From Dysgonomonas sp. PF1-14 (GTDB lineage Bacteria; Bacteroidota; Bacteroidia; Bacteroidales; Dysgonomonadaceae): a stretch of 64,000 bases of DNA. The position numbers and the translations under genes are program-made. Shown one piece after another: positions 36,560-46,336 of this stretch (positions are counted from its first letter, which is position 1; each line of letters begins with the position of its first letter). The stretch lies in assembly GCF_029892965.1 (NCBI RefSeq), contig NZ_JARXWN010000002.1:248001-312000 (forward strand), in the 5' to 3' direction. The notes beneath the pieces are model-generated. The model was not told the origin of the DNA. It was given only the letters and a program-made list of their open reading frames with translations, and made no database searches.

Positions 36560-37864
36560 TTAGTCTAAGCGCATAATATTAGCACCCAGTTGATTGAGAC
36601 GGATATCGATATTCTGATATCCTCTGTCTATCTGCTCTATATTATGAATTGTACTTTTCCCATCGGCACACATTGCTGCAATCAGCAAAGCGATACCGGC
36701 ACGTATATCCGGCGAAGTCATTGTAGTGGCACGCATCGGTCTTTTGCCTGTACCTATGACTGTAGCACGATGGGGATCGCACAATATTATCTGTGCGCCC
36801 ATATCTATCAGTTTATCGACAAAGAACAAGCGGCTCTCGAACATTTTCTGATGAATAAGCACGCTACCTTTTGCCTGAGTGGCTACCACCAGCAACACAC
36901 TGATAAGGTCGGGGGTAAGTCCCGGCCAAGGAGCATCGGCAATAGTGAGAATAGAGCCGTCGATAAATGTATCTATTGTATATTCTTTCTGTGCAGGTAT
37001 ATATATATCGTCCCCCTTGCGTTCGAGCTGAATACCCAGTCGTCTGAACGTATCGGGTATAATTCCCAGATCGTCATAAGCTACATTCTTGATTGTGATT
37101 TCCGAGCCGGTCATTGCTGCCATTCCGATGAAGCTCCCTATCTCTATCATATCAGGCAGAATACGATGTTTAGTACCACCCAGAGTTTTCACTCCTTCTA
37201 TTCGAAGCAAGTTAGATCCTACTCCTGTAATTTTGGCTCCCATCTGGTTCAGCATTTTGCTCAACTGCTGTATATAAGGCTCGCAGGCTGCATTATAAAT
37301 AGTGGTTTCTCCTTCCGCCAAAACGGCAGCCATCAATATATTTGCCGTTCCTGTTACAGATGCCTCATCCAGCAGCATATATGTACCTGTCAGTTTTTCT
37401 GCTGAAATATTGTATATCTGCTGTGCATCGTCGTAAACGAAGTCTGCACCAAGCTTCTGTATTCCTACAAAGTGAGTATCGAGACGACGGCGACCGATCT
37501 TGTCACCTCCCGGCTTCGGCAGCATAGCTTTTCCAAAACGGGCAACAAGCGGCCCTATTATCATCACCGAACCACGAAGCGAAGCACTTTTCTTCATAAA
37601 CTCAGGAGTCTGCAAATAGTCTATATTTACATTCTCAGCCTTAAACGACCATGTATCTTCTCCGATTCTCCTTGTCTCTACCCCCAACTCGCCCAGTAAT
37701 GCGATCAGGTTGTTCACATCCAGTATGTCGGGGATATTTTCTATTATCACTTCTTCGGGAGTGAGCAATACGGCACAGATAACCTGTAACGCTTCGTTCT
37801 TCGCTCCCTGTGGGGTAATCTCTCCATTAAGGCGGCAGCCACCTTCGATAATAAATGATGCCAT
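36560..37864 (-). CDS. murA: UDP-N-acetylglucosamine 1-carboxyvinyltransferase (Asp-type MurA)
   Basis: A 434-residue enolpyruvyl transferase, first step of peptidoglycan precursor synthesis. It has the N-terminal GGCRLNGEITPQGAKNEAL and the loop MLPKPGGDKIGRRRLD. In E. coli MurA the loop carries Cys115, the residue alkylated by fosfomycin; here the matching residue is Asp121. The same change is known in fosfomycin-insensitive MurA of mycobacteria and Chlamydia. Full length; murB lies 100 bp upstream on the same strand. Two AT-rich inverted repeats separate them. Confidence 0.95.
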   Translation of the reverse strand: MASFIIEGGCRLNGEITPQGAKNEALQVICAVLLTPEEVIIENIPDILDVNNLIALLGELGVETRRIGEDTWSFKAENVNIDYLQTPEFMKKSASLRGSVMIIGPLVARFGKAMLPKPGGDKIGRRRLDTHFVGIQKLGADFVYDDAQQIYNISAEKLTGTYMLLDEASVTGTANILMAAVLAEGETTIYNAACEPYIQQLSKMLNQMGAKITGVGSNLLRIEGVKTLGGTKHRILPDMIEIGSFIGMAAMTGSEITIKNVAYDDLGIIPDTFRRLGIQLERKGDDIYIPAQKEYTIDTFIDGSILTIADAPWPGLTPDLISVLLVVATQAKGSVLIHQKMFESRLFFVDKLIDMGAQIILCDPHRATVIGTGKRPMRATTMTSPDIRAGIALLIAAMCADGKSTIHNIEQIDRGYQNIDIRLNQLGANIMRLD

Positions 37865-37867
37865 GTG

Positions 37868-37962
37868 TTTTTTTAGTTATAAATTATGAGTTATAAATTA
37901 TGAATTGTTAGAGTGGTCATTTAGTAAATGAATTTATAATCCATAATTTATAATCCATAATT
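37868..37962. repeat. AT-rich TTATAAATTATGAG inverted repeats between murB and murA
   Basis: AGTTATAAATTATGAGTTAT occurs near 37876, and about 40 bp later TTTATAATCCATAATTTATA and ATCCATAATTA occur as near complements. The same word family lies at 6046-6155. Confidence 0.55.
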
Positions 37963-37965
37963 AGA

Positions 37966-38973
37966 TTAATATATTCTTACTTCGGGTTCTAATTCTATAC
38001 TAAAAGTATCTTTGACAGCTCCACACACTTCATTCATGAAACGCAGTATATCGTTGCCATCAGATGACCCATAATTTACTATTATCAAGGGTTGGTATGG
38101 GTATGTACCTATCTCACCTACCCTTTTTGCCTTATATCCTGCCTTATCTATCAGAAAAGCCGCCGAAGTCTTTATCAGTCCGTCTTTTTGAGGATAGGCC
38201 GGTATATCGGGATATTCGGTTTGTATTTTCGAGGCCAGTTCTTTTGTTATATAAGGATTCTTGAAAAAGCTTCCTGCATTGGGCAGGACTTTCTCGTCCG
38301 GCAGTTTTCGCTGACGCACACGAATAACAGCTTCGCGTACATCTTGTATTGTAGGTTCGGCTATATCTTCCAATTCTTTATTCAGATCGAAATATTTAGG
38401 CGTATAAACAAATGTGCGTTTCAGGTGAAAAACAACCGAAATAACAAAATATTTACCTGTGCGCTTGAATACACTGTCGCGATAGCCAAATTCACATTCG
38501 TTGTTGTTGAATGATACAGCTTCGCCGGTCTCCATATCTATTGCCACCACTTCGCGAATCACATCTTTCACCTCAGCACCATATGCTCCTATATTTTGTA
38601 TAGGTGCGGCTCCTACCGTTCCGGGTATAAGCGAAAGATTTTCGAGTCCGGCAAATCCGCGTTCTACACAGTAGGCGACAAATTCATCCCAGTTTTCGGA
38701 AGCACTCACTTCCAAAAAAACATCCTCATCCTCTTCTTCTTCATCCGATATCTCGCGAAGCCCTTTTATCTCGGGACAGATAACAAGCCCGTCAAAATCT
38801 TTTGTAAAGAAAAGATTACAACCTCCGCCTATTATTAATTTCTGTTCGTTAGGATAATCTGATAAACACTTGCGGAATTCCTCCACATTTTTTGGCCGGC
38901 AAAACAATTTTGCCAAAGCCTCTGTTTTAAATGAATTGTAATTTTTTAGCTGGGTTTGCCTATAATAGTCCAT
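37966..38973 (-). CDS. murB: UDP-N-acetylenolpyruvoylglucosamine reductase
   Basis: A 335-residue FAD enzyme, the second step of muramic acid synthesis. KLIIGGGCNLFFTKDFDGLV and GLENLSLIPGTVGAAPIQNI form the FAD-binding region, NAGSFFKNPYITKELASKIQ supplies the catalytic serine, and IELEPEVRIY carries the terminal glutamate. The presence of the extra loops and the ending marks the E. coli-like type I. An acidic insert EEEEDEDVF follows residue 75. It precedes murA on the same strand. Confidence 0.95.
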   Translation of the reverse strand: MDYYRQTQLKNYNSFKTEALAKLFCRPKNVEEFRKCLSDYPNEQKLIIGGGCNLFFTKDFDGLVICPEIKGLREISDEEEEDEDVFLEVSASENWDEFVAYCVERGFAGLENLSLIPGTVGAAPIQNIGAYGAEVKDVIREVVAIDMETGEAVSFNNNECEFGYRDSVFKRTGKYFVISVVFHLKRTFVYTPKYFDLNKELEDIAEPTIQDVREAVIRVRQRKLPDEKVLPNAGSFFKNPYITKELASKIQTEYPDIPAYPQKDGLIKTSAAFLIDKAGYKAKRVGEIGTYPYQPLIIVNYGSSDGNDILRFMNEVCGAVKDTFSIELEPEVRIY

Positions 38974-39008
38974 TTCGGGAATAATTGGTTAAACATAAGG
39001 ATGACCTG

Positions 39009-39971
39009 TCAGCGCTTTCGCTTAACAAGCCAGTAAATCAGAATTGCCAAAACTAAAACGACACCGACTACAATAAGGATAGTTTGCCAGTGTAGCATTA
39101 CAAACTTAACAATAAAAACTAAAGCCACAACAGCGGCTACAATGCCAATAACCTGCACTACTCTGCGAATCGTTATTTTACGCTTTGCAGCAGCCAGTTC
39201 TTCTTCGCTCGGAAAAAGGTTTTCGTCTTCTTCAGCCTGCGATTGCAATTCTAATTTTTCAGTCTTTGCTTCCGGACTGTCTACATCTTCAGTTTCCAAA
39301 TTATGGTGTATTACCGATTCGGTTACTTCGTCCGGTTCCGATTCCGTAGTTGTATATATATCTTCATCTCTTACATTCTCGTACGGCACATAGCCTTTTT
39401 CTTCCTCTTCTTCTGCCGACACAGGAACTTCTTCATAATCCACATCTTCGGGATGATATACAGGTTCTTCCTCACCCTGATATATTTCCATCGGTATATC
39501 ATCGGTATCGAGTGAATGCTCTACCGCCGATTCCGGCTCTTCGACGGGTTCTTCAGTATCTTCAATATTACCAGTAATATTATTATCCTCTATTTCTTCC
39601 ACAACCGATGCAGGCTGCTGTTCTTCTACTACAGGCAGATTTATGACTTCACTCTCTTCCTCTATAAGGAGTTCTTCCTTTGACTCCTCTATCTGAGGAG
39701 TAATAGTACGGCTTGCCTGAGCAGCCTCTATATCAGCCAGACGTATAACCGTATCTACACGGGAAGAAGCTACTTTAGTATCGAAATCGCCATCTTCAAC
39801 CATCGAGATCAGCTCATCTTCTATAGCCGGATATTTAATCATAAGAGATTTCAGGGCATTGGCAAAATCCCTGAACCGCTGCATTTTGTCTATTTTTGCC
39901 TTTACTTCGTCTCCGCTTTCGGCAGACAGGTCTAATATTTTGTCTGCCAATATAGATTTCAATCGTTCCAT
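39009..39971 (-). CDS. Acidic protein with two C-terminal membrane helices
   Basis: A 320-residue hypothetical protein. Residues 1-95 are predicted helical and mixed charge; residues 100-255 are very acidic, rich in Glu, Asp, Pro and Val and probably disordered; then two hydrophobic helices at about 270-292 and 297-316, ending RKR. No family is recognised. It sits between rfbB (25 bp) and murB (35 bp) on the same strand, so a cell-envelope role is possible by context. Confidence 0.7.
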   Translation of the reverse strand: MERLKSILADKILDLSAESGDEVKAKIDKMQRFRDFANALKSLMIKYPAIEDELISMVEDGDFDTKVASSRVDTVIRLADIEAAQASRTITPQIEESKEELLIEEESEVINLPVVEEQQPASVVEEIEDNNITGNIEDTEEPVEEPESAVEHSLDTDDIPMEIYQGEEEPVYHPEDVDYEEVPVSAEEEEEKGYVPYENVRDEDIYTTTESEPDEVTESVIHHNLETEDVDSPEAKTEKLELQSQAEEDENLFPSEEELAAAKRKITIRRVVQVIGIVAAVVALVFIVKFVMLHWQTILIVVGVVLVLAILIYWLVKRKR

Positions 39972-39995
39972 ATATAAATCCGGAATAGTTTGATT

Positions 39996-41132
39996 TTATC
40001 TGTTAGCGTACATTTGTTCGTAATACTTCATATAGTCGCCCGAAGTAACCTCTTCTACCCATTCCTGATTGTCGAGATACCAATATATGGTTTTTACAAT
40101 GCCTTTATCGAATGTAGTTTCGGGTAACCATCCCAGCTCGGTAGATATTTTGGTGGGGTCTATAGCATAGCGGTGGTCGTGCCCCTGACGGTCTGTTACG
40201 AAAGAGATAAGATCATCATTAATCCAGCTTATATCGATACTGCCATCGGCAGCTATTTCTTTCTTCTTCAGCACTTCACGATATTTAGGTTCTTTGTCGA
40301 GAATATCGTGTATGGTCTTTATCACAAGTTTTACAATATCTATATTCTTTTTCTCATTGTGACCTCCCACATTATAGACTTCATCTATGCGTCCACGATG
40401 CAAAACAGCATCTATAGCCTTACAGTGATCTTCTACATACAGCCAGTCGCGTACATTGCTACCATCACCATAGACAGGCAATTGTTTTCCCGACAGGATA
40501 TTCTTAATAATGAGCGGAATTAGTTTTTCAGGGAAATGATACGGCCCGTAGTTATTAGAACAACGGGTTATATTTATCGGCATCTTAAATGTTTCGCCAT
40601 AAGCGCGTACAATAAGGTCACCCCCTGCTTTAGCGGCACTATACGGCGAACGCGGATCGAGCGGTGTAGTTTCTGTAAAATACCCTTCGTCTCCCAACGA
40701 ACCATATACCTCATCGGTAGAAACCTGTAGATATTTTACACCTTCGCGCCATATAGGGTAATTATTTTCATCTTTGCCCACTGTCCAGAATTTCTTAGCT
40801 GTATCGAGCAGATTTTGCGTGCCCAATATATTCACTTGCAAGAAAAGCTGTGGATCTTCGATACTTCGGTCAACATGACTTTCAGCAGCAAAGTTGACTA
40901 CATAATCTATCTGATGGTCTGCAAATATTTTTTCAGTAATGTTCCTGTCACAGATATCCCCTTTTATAAAGACTACTCTGGGGTCTTTCAGTTCTTCTGC
41001 CAATGTTTTCAGGTTTCCTGCATAGGTAAGAGCATCGAATACGATAAGTTTTGCCTGAGGGTGTGTAGCCAGCATATGCTTCACAAAATTTGAGCCGATA
41101 AAGCCGGCTCCGCCTGTAATAAAATACGTCAT
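39996..41132 (-). CDS. rfbB: dTDP-glucose 4,6-dehydratase
   Basis: A 378-residue extended short-chain dehydrogenase. ITGGAGFIGSNFVKHML binds NAD, YSAAKAGGDL carries the YxxxK catalytic pair, and FAAESHVDRSIEDP is the RmlB-type substrate segment. It forms dTDP-4-keto-6-deoxyglucose, the first committed step to dTDP-rhamnose. The remaining rml genes are not in the window. It is the first gene of the rfbB-murB-murA run on the minus strand. A TATTTTTG -7 box lies at 41219-41212 on the minus strand. Confidence 0.94.
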   Translation of the reverse strand: MTYFITGGAGFIGSNFVKHMLATHPQAKLIVFDALTYAGNLKTLAEELKDPRVVFIKGDICDRNITEKIFADHQIDYVVNFAAESHVDRSIEDPQLFLQVNILGTQNLLDTAKKFWTVGKDENNYPIWREGVKYLQVSTDEVYGSLGDEGYFTETTPLDPRSPYSAAKAGGDLIVRAYGETFKMPINITRCSNNYGPYHFPEKLIPLIIKNILSGKQLPVYGDGSNVRDWLYVEDHCKAIDAVLHRGRIDEVYNVGGHNEKKNIDIVKLVIKTIHDILDKEPKYREVLKKKEIAADGSIDISWINDDLISFVTDRQGHDHRYAIDPTKISTELGWLPETTFDKGIVKTIYWYLDNQEWVEEVTSGDYMKYYEQMYANR

Positions 41133-41328
41133 TTACTATTTTATATATTTAAGTAATTATTCAAATTTGACTGAAAATATTTCTTATAACTGTTTTTAAT
41201 TATATTATTTACAAAAATAAGAAAAAAACAACATTAAAAACATTCATCTGAATATTATCGGGATAAACATATAAAATTTTTGCATTGTCTTATTTTTTCT
41301 TTACAAATTTATCTATAAAATGTATTCA

Positions 41329-41570
41329 GTTAACAGTGATCAGTCAACAGAGGCAAGTGATCTTTGAGGAAATAGAGAAAAATGTAATTTTCGTGAGGGT
41401 TTAGTTAAAATTATTTCACGCAAAGACGCGAAGGCACAAAGAAAAACTATTTGAAAAAGCGTCACCTTTACACATACACTTCGCTCCTGTAATTGATAAT
41501 TGTCAAGTTTTTGATCACTGTTGACTGACAGAAGTGTTGCCTTTGTTACCTTTTTTCATTAACTAAATTG
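41329..41570 (-). repeat. Dispersed intergenic repeat, copy 3 (unoccupied MITE site)
   Basis: Reverse complement of copy 1: TTCAGTTAACAGTGATCAGT at the left, TTTAGTTAAAATTATTTCAC in the middle, then ACACTTCGCTCCTG and GTTACCTTTTTTC at the right. TAAAATTA at 41406-41413 is the single copy of the octamer that is duplicated around the MITE in copy 1. The rest of 41133-41856 is AT-rich and holds only promoters for rfbB and dapF. Confidence 0.75.
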
Positions 41571-41798
41571 CTTTTTGTCTGTTATAACAAATATAGATAT
41601 TTTGATATAATTACATTCCGAATTGCATTAAAGCGATGGTATATGGATGTTAATGCTATCATTTGTAAATAATTTAAGAATCCAGAATGTCTTTATGCTA
41701 TGTATTTAGAAAATATATAAGTCAAAAAGATTCTTTTGCTTAATTAAATCTGAAAAAATGTTATAAATTTCTTGCAAAAATGAATAATTTGTATGAAA

Positions 41799-41831
41799 TT
41801 TGTGGCGTAAATAATAAATACAATATTTTTG
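41799..41831 (+). promoter_or_regulatory. Promoter of dapF
   Basis: TTTG (41799-41802) and TATTTTTG (41824-41831) are 21 bp apart, near the Bacteroidetes consensus, 25 bp before the dapF ATG. Confidence 0.55.
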
Positions 41832-41856
41832 TACACAAAAAGAGTCTTATAAATAG

Positions 41857-42702
41857 ATGGGAAATCTGAAATTTACCAAGATGCAAGGTGCCGGAAACGA
41901 CTATATATATGTGAACGGCTTCGATCAGAAAATAGAAAACCCTTCAGACTTGGCTGTAAAATTGAGTAATCGTCATTTCGGTATTGGTTCGGACGGTCTT
42001 GTGCTTATCCTGCCATCTGAAAACTGTGACTTCAGAATGCAAATGTTTAACTCGGATGGTTCTGAAGCCGAGATGTGCGGAAATGCTTCACGTTGCGTGG
42101 GAAAATATGTCTACGACAACGGTCTGACTACAAAAAGAGAAATAACGCTGGAAACCAAAGCCGGCACAAAGTATATTACATTGCTTGAGGGTGATGCTAA
42201 AACCCGAAAAATAACAGTGGATATGGGTGAGCCAATTCTGGACCCCACACTGATTCCTGTAAAGATAGACGAAGAGCCTGTATTGAATTATCCGTTGGAT
42301 ATTGACGGAAAGATATGGAACATATCGTGTGTGTCGATGGGTAATCCTCATGCAGTAGTTTTCACTACCGGGATAAATGATTTAGACTTGCCTGTATTAG
42401 GTCCTAAATTTGAGAAACATCCGATCTTTCCACGCAAAACAAATACTGAGTTTATCGAAGTGATAGATCGCAGCACATTGAATATGCGTGTATGGGAGCG
42501 TGGAGCAGGAGAAACGCTTGCTTGTGGTACAGGTGCCTGTGCAGCAGCAGTCGCAGCTATTCTTAACGGGTACTGTGACAGAAAGGTTACTATACACTTG
42601 CTAGGCGGTGATCTTCAGATAGAATGGAAACAGGAGAACAACCATGTATATATGACCGGTGAGGCGGTAACAGTCTTTGAGGGAGAATTGTCAATAGGTT
42701 AA
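41857..42702 (+). CDS. dapF: Diaminopimelate epimerase
   Basis: A 281-residue PLP-free epimerase that converts LL- to meso-diaminopimelate. The two catalytic cysteines are both present: Cys74 in EMCGNASRC and Cys223 in LACGTGACAA. MQGAGNDYIYV and NPHAVVF are further family motifs. The meso form feeds lysine and peptidoglycan. It is followed by dapL after a 120-bp gap, so the two steps from tetrahydrodipicolinate to meso-DAP are together. Confidence 0.96.
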   Translation: MGNLKFTKMQGAGNDYIYVNGFDQKIENPSDLAVKLSNRHFGIGSDGLVLILPSENCDFRMQMFNSDGSEAEMCGNASRCVGKYVYDNGLTTKREITLETKAGTKYITLLEGDAKTRKITVDMGEPILDPTLIPVKIDEEPVLNYPLDIDGKIWNISCVSMGNPHAVVFTTGINDLDLPVLGPKFEKHPIFPRKTNTEFIEVIDRSTLNMRVWERGAGETLACGTGACAAAVAAILNGYCDRKVTIHLLGGDLQIEWKQENNHVYMTGEAVTVFEGELSIG

Positions 42703-42821
42703 TGTGCCAATATGCCAATTGGTCAATTTGAAATGAATAAGAATAAAAAATAGTAGAATAGGAATAGGTAATAATTGTGTTGGCACATCGGCATATTATC
42801 TCATTACTACATTAAAATTAT

Positions 42822-44054
42822 ATGGCATTAATAAACGAAAATTATACTAAACTTCCGGGTAGCTACCTGTTCTCGGATATTGCACGTAAGGTAAATGAAT
42901 TTAAGGCAGCGCATCCCGATGCCAATATAATACGACTGGGGATAGGCGATGTGACAAAGCCTTTAGCTCCGGCTGTGATCGACGCTTTACACAAGGCTGT
43001 GGATGATATGGCGGACGCTTCTACTTTCAGAGGATATGGCCCTGAGCAGGGTTATGACTTTTTGGTAAATACTATTGTAGATAACGATTATAAGGCATAT
43101 GGATTGGATATTGCCGCCGATGAGGTATTTGTCAGCGACGGATCGAAGAGCGATACAGGTAATATTGGTGACATTCTGGGCTTAGACAATGTTGTAGCTA
43201 TAACAGACCCTGTATATCCTGTATATGTAGATACGAATGTAATGGCAGGACGTTCGGGTGAATTGTTACCGAATGGAAAGTGGAGTAACATCGTATATCT
43301 CCCTTGTACGGAAGAAAATGACTTTGTTCCTGCTCTGCCGACAGAGAAAGTGGATATAGTATATCTGTGTTATCCTAACAATCCTACAGGTACTACACTG
43401 ACAAAAGATCAGCTTAAAGTATGGGTTGATTATGCCCTGAAGAATAAGGCGCTTATCCTTTTCGATAGTGCATACGAAGCCTTTATTACCGAAGACAATG
43501 TTCCTCACAGTATATACGAAATAGAAGGAGCAAAAGAAGTGGCAATCGAATTTCGTAGCTTCTCCAAAACGGCAGGATTTACGGGTACACGTTGTGCATA
43601 CACTGTAGTTCCAAAGGCTTTGATGGGATATACAAAATCGGGAGAGAAAGTATCACTTAATAAATTGTGGAACAGACGCCATACGACTAAGTTTAATGGT
43701 GTACCCTATATTATTCAGCGTGCAGCCGAAGCATGTTACTCGGTTGAAGGGAAAAAACAGGTGAAAGCTACAATCGATTATTATCTGAACAATACAAAAA
43801 TAATCAGAGACGGTCTGTTGTCGCAAGGCTTTAAAGTATATGGTGGAGTAAATTCTCCGTATATTTGGGTGAAAACCCCAAAAGAAATGACCTCATGGCA
43901 ATTCTTTGATTATCTTCTTGCCGAGTTGAATATAGTCGGTACTCCGGGTGTGGGTTTTGGACCTAGCGGAGAAGGATATCTGAGACTGACGGGTTTCGGT
44001 ACGCTCGATAATACAAAAGAGGCGGTTAGCCGTTTGAAAAAGATTTCAATATAA
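42822..44054 (+). CDS. dapL: LL-diaminopimelate aminotransferase
   Basis: A 410-residue class I/II aminotransferase. The PLP lysine is in [32 protein letters not shown] and [17 protein letters not shown] are DapL segments; [15 protein letters not shown] supplies the substrate arginine. It makes LL-DAP directly from tetrahydrodipicolinate, so succinyl or acetyl intermediates are not needed. Adjacent to dapF and 28 bp before the glutamine synthetase gene, giving a possible dapF-dapL-glnN transcript. Confidence 0.96.
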   Translation: MALINENYTKLPGSYLFSDIARKVNEFKAAHPDANIIRLGIGDVTKPLAPAVIDALHKAVDDMADASTFRGYGPEQGYDFLVNTIVDNDYKAYGLDIAADEVFVSDGSKSDTGNIGDILGLDNVVAITDPVYPVYVDTNVMAGRSGELLPNGKWSNIVYLPCTEENDFVPALPTEKVDIVYLCYPNNPTGTTLTKDQLKVWVDYALKNKALILFDSAYEAFITEDNVPHSIYEIEGAKEVAIEFRSFSKTAGFTGTRCAYTVVPKALMGYTKSGEKVSLNKLWNRRHTTKFNGVPYIIQRAAEACYSVEGKKQVKATIDYYLNNTKIIRDGLLSQGFKVYGGVNSPYIWVKTPKEMTSWQFFDYLLAELNIVGTPGVGFGPSGEGYLRLTGFGTLDNTKEAVSRLKKISI

Positions 44055-44082
44055 AACAATATAACTCAATAAAAATAGATTT

Positions 44083-46260
44083 ATGACAAAGTTACGTTTC
44101 AGAGCAGTTGCAATCGCTTCCGAGAGAAAACCAATGGAAGTGAAAATGCCGGCAAGTAAGACTTCGGAATATTATGGGGAGAAAGTATTCAACCGTAAAG
44201 CGATGACTAAGTATCTTTCTAAAGAAACTTTCAAAGCCTTACATGATGCTATAGATGAGGGAGGATCGGTAAATCGCAATCTTGCTGAACACGTAGCGGC
44301 AGGGATGCGTATGTGGGCTCTCGAAAACGGAGTTACGCACTACACGCACTGGTTTCATCCGTTGACAGACGGAACAGCCGAGAAGCACGATGCATTTGTA
44401 GAGCATGACGGACAGGGTGGCCTTATCGAAGAATTTGAAGGAAAACTTCTTGCACAGCAAGAGCCGGATGCTTCGAGCTTCCCTTCGGGAGGGCTGCGAA
44501 ATACATTCGAGGCGCGCGGATATTCGGCTTGGGATCCGTCTTCACCTGCATTTATCGTTGGCGATACATTGTGTATCCCTACTATATTTATCTCGTACAC
44601 AGGGGAGGCTCTCGACTATAAAACTCCATTGTTGAAGGCATTGTCTTCTGTCGATAAGGCGGCTACCGATGTTGTACATTACTTTAATAAAGATGTGCGC
44701 AAGGTGCAGTCTAATCTGGGTTGGGAACAGGAATATTTCCTTGTAGATGAAGATCTGTTTATGGCTCGTCCCGATCTGGCGCTGACAGGAAGAACACTGA
44801 TGAGTCACGAAAGTTCTAAAAATCAGCAACTTGAAGATCACTACTTTGGGGCTATCCCAGAACGTGTTCATAAATTCATGGAAGAACTTGAGTATGAGGC
44901 GTATTCGCTCGGTATTCCGGTAAAGACACGTCACAATGAGGTTGCACCGAACCAGTTTGAGCTGGCTCCTATATATGAAGAATGTAACCTTGCTGTAGAC
45001 CATAACCTGTTGGTAATGTCTATCATGGATAAGGTTGCCCGCAAACATTCATTCCGCGTGCTGTTCCACGAAAAACCGTTCAAAGGGATCAACGGATCGG
45101 GTAAGCACAACAACTGGTCGTTGAGTACCGATACAGGAATTAACCTGTTGTCGCCGGGAAAAGATAAGGTTGAAAATCTTCGCTTCATAACTTTCGTTGT
45201 GAACATTCTGGCTGCGGTGTACAAGAATAATGGCTTACTGAAAGCCTCTATCTCATCTGCTACCAATGCTCACCGACTTGGTGCGAATGAAGCGCCTCCG
45301 GCAATTATATCTGTATTCTTGGGTACTCAGGTTAGCGACATTCTCGACAAGTTTGAAAAAAGCTCGGTGAAAGATGCTATTGTTGTAGACAGCAAAAAGC
45401 AGATCAGTCTGGGAGTAGGCCAGATACCAGAGATATTGCTCGATAATACCGACCGTAACCGTACCTCGCCTTTTGCTTTTACCGGTAACCGCTTCGAGTT
45501 TCGTGCGGTAGGTTCTACAGCTAACTGTGCTTCGGCCATGACTGCGTTGAATGCTTCTGTTGCTGAGCAACTGAGAACATTCAAACAAGAAGTGGATGCT
45601 TTGATCAAGAAAGGTAAATCGAAAGAAGAAGCGCTATACGAGGTATTGAAGAAATACATCAAAGAATCGCGTCCTATCCGTTTCAATGGTAACGGCTACA
45701 GCGAAGAATGGAAAGCCGAGGCTAAGAAGCGTAAACTGGATACAGAAACCAGCGTTCCGGTGATTTATGATTGCTATACTTCAAAACAAAGTATCAAGAC
45801 ATTCGAGGGTATCTTGTCGGAAATAGAGCTTCATGCACGTAATGAAGTGAAATGGGAGACATATACGAAGAAGATTCAGATAGAGTCGCGTGTACTGGGT
45901 GATCTGGCTCTGAATCATATCATTCCGGTTGCTATAGCTTATCAGTCTATCCTGCTAACTAACGTATCGAAACTGAAAGAAGTTACTGATAACTATAAGG
46001 TGTTGGGAGCTGAGCAGTTACGTCTGATAGAGAAGGTTTCTACCCATGTGAACGCTATCAATGCCAAAGTGCATGAAATGATCGATGCTCGTAAACTGGC
46101 AAACAATATCGAGAGTGAGCGCGAAAAAGCAATTGCTTACCACGATAATGTAGCTCCATATCTTGACGAAATCCGTTATCATGTCGATAAGCTTGAGCTG
46201 ATCGTTGATAACGAAATGTGGCCATTGGCTAAATACAGAGAACTGTTGTTTATACGATAA
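44083..46260 (+). CDS. glnN: Glutamine synthetase, type III
   Basis: At 725 residues this is the large GS III found in Bacteroidetes and some cyanobacteria. Early FEARGYSAWDPSSPAFI is a GS III signature. EVAPNQFELAPIYEECNLAV, KGINGSGKHNNWSLSTDTG and NRTSPFAFTGNRFEFRAVGS correspond to the metal, ATP and glutamate sites of the catalytic core. It assimilates ammonium into glutamine; gltB-gltD downstream recycle the glutamine. The stop is followed by a strong terminator. Confidence 0.96.
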   Translation: MTKLRFRAVAIASERKPMEVKMPASKTSEYYGEKVFNRKAMTKYLSKETFKALHDAIDEGGSVNRNLAEHVAAGMRMWALENGVTHYTHWFHPLTDGTAEKHDAFVEHDGQGGLIEEFEGKLLAQQEPDASSFPSGGLRNTFEARGYSAWDPSSPAFIVGDTLCIPTIFISYTGEALDYKTPLLKALSSVDKAATDVVHYFNKDVRKVQSNLGWEQEYFLVDEDLFMARPDLALTGRTLMSHESSKNQQLEDHYFGAIPERVHKFMEELEYEAYSLGIPVKTRHNEVAPNQFELAPIYEECNLAVDHNLLVMSIMDKVARKHSFRVLFHEKPFKGINGSGKHNNWSLSTDTGINLLSPGKDKVENLRFITFVVNILAAVYKNNGLLKASISSATNAHRLGANEAPPAIISVFLGTQVSDILDKFEKSSVKDAIVVDSKKQISLGVGQIPEILLDNTDRNRTSPFAFTGNRFEFRAVGSTANCASAMTALNASVAEQLRTFKQEVDALIKKGKSKEEALYEVLKKYIKESRPIRFNGNGYSEEWKAEAKKRKLDTETSVPVIYDCYTSKQSIKTFEGILSEIELHARNEVKWETYTKKIQIESRVLGDLALNHIIPVAIAYQSILLTNVSKLKEVTDNYKVLGAEQLRLIEKVSTHVNAINAKVHEMIDARKLANNIESEREKAIAYHDNVAPYLDEIRYHVDKLELIVDNEMWPLAKYRELLFIR

Positions 46261-46281
46261 TTGAACATTATATAAAGGAAA

Positions 46282-46312
46282 AGCCCCGTTCTTAGTTTAC
46301 TAAGGCGGGGCT
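46282..46312. terminator. Terminator between glutamine synthetase and convergent lipoprotein
   Basis: AGCCCCG...CTTAG TTTA CTAAG...CGGGGCT forms a bulged stem of 12 pairs. It lies 22 bp after the glutamine synthetase stop and 25 bp after the convergent gene's stop; on the minus strand it is followed by TTTTCC. Confidence 0.75.
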
Positions 46313-46336
46313 CTCTGTATTATATATAGCTGTGGG

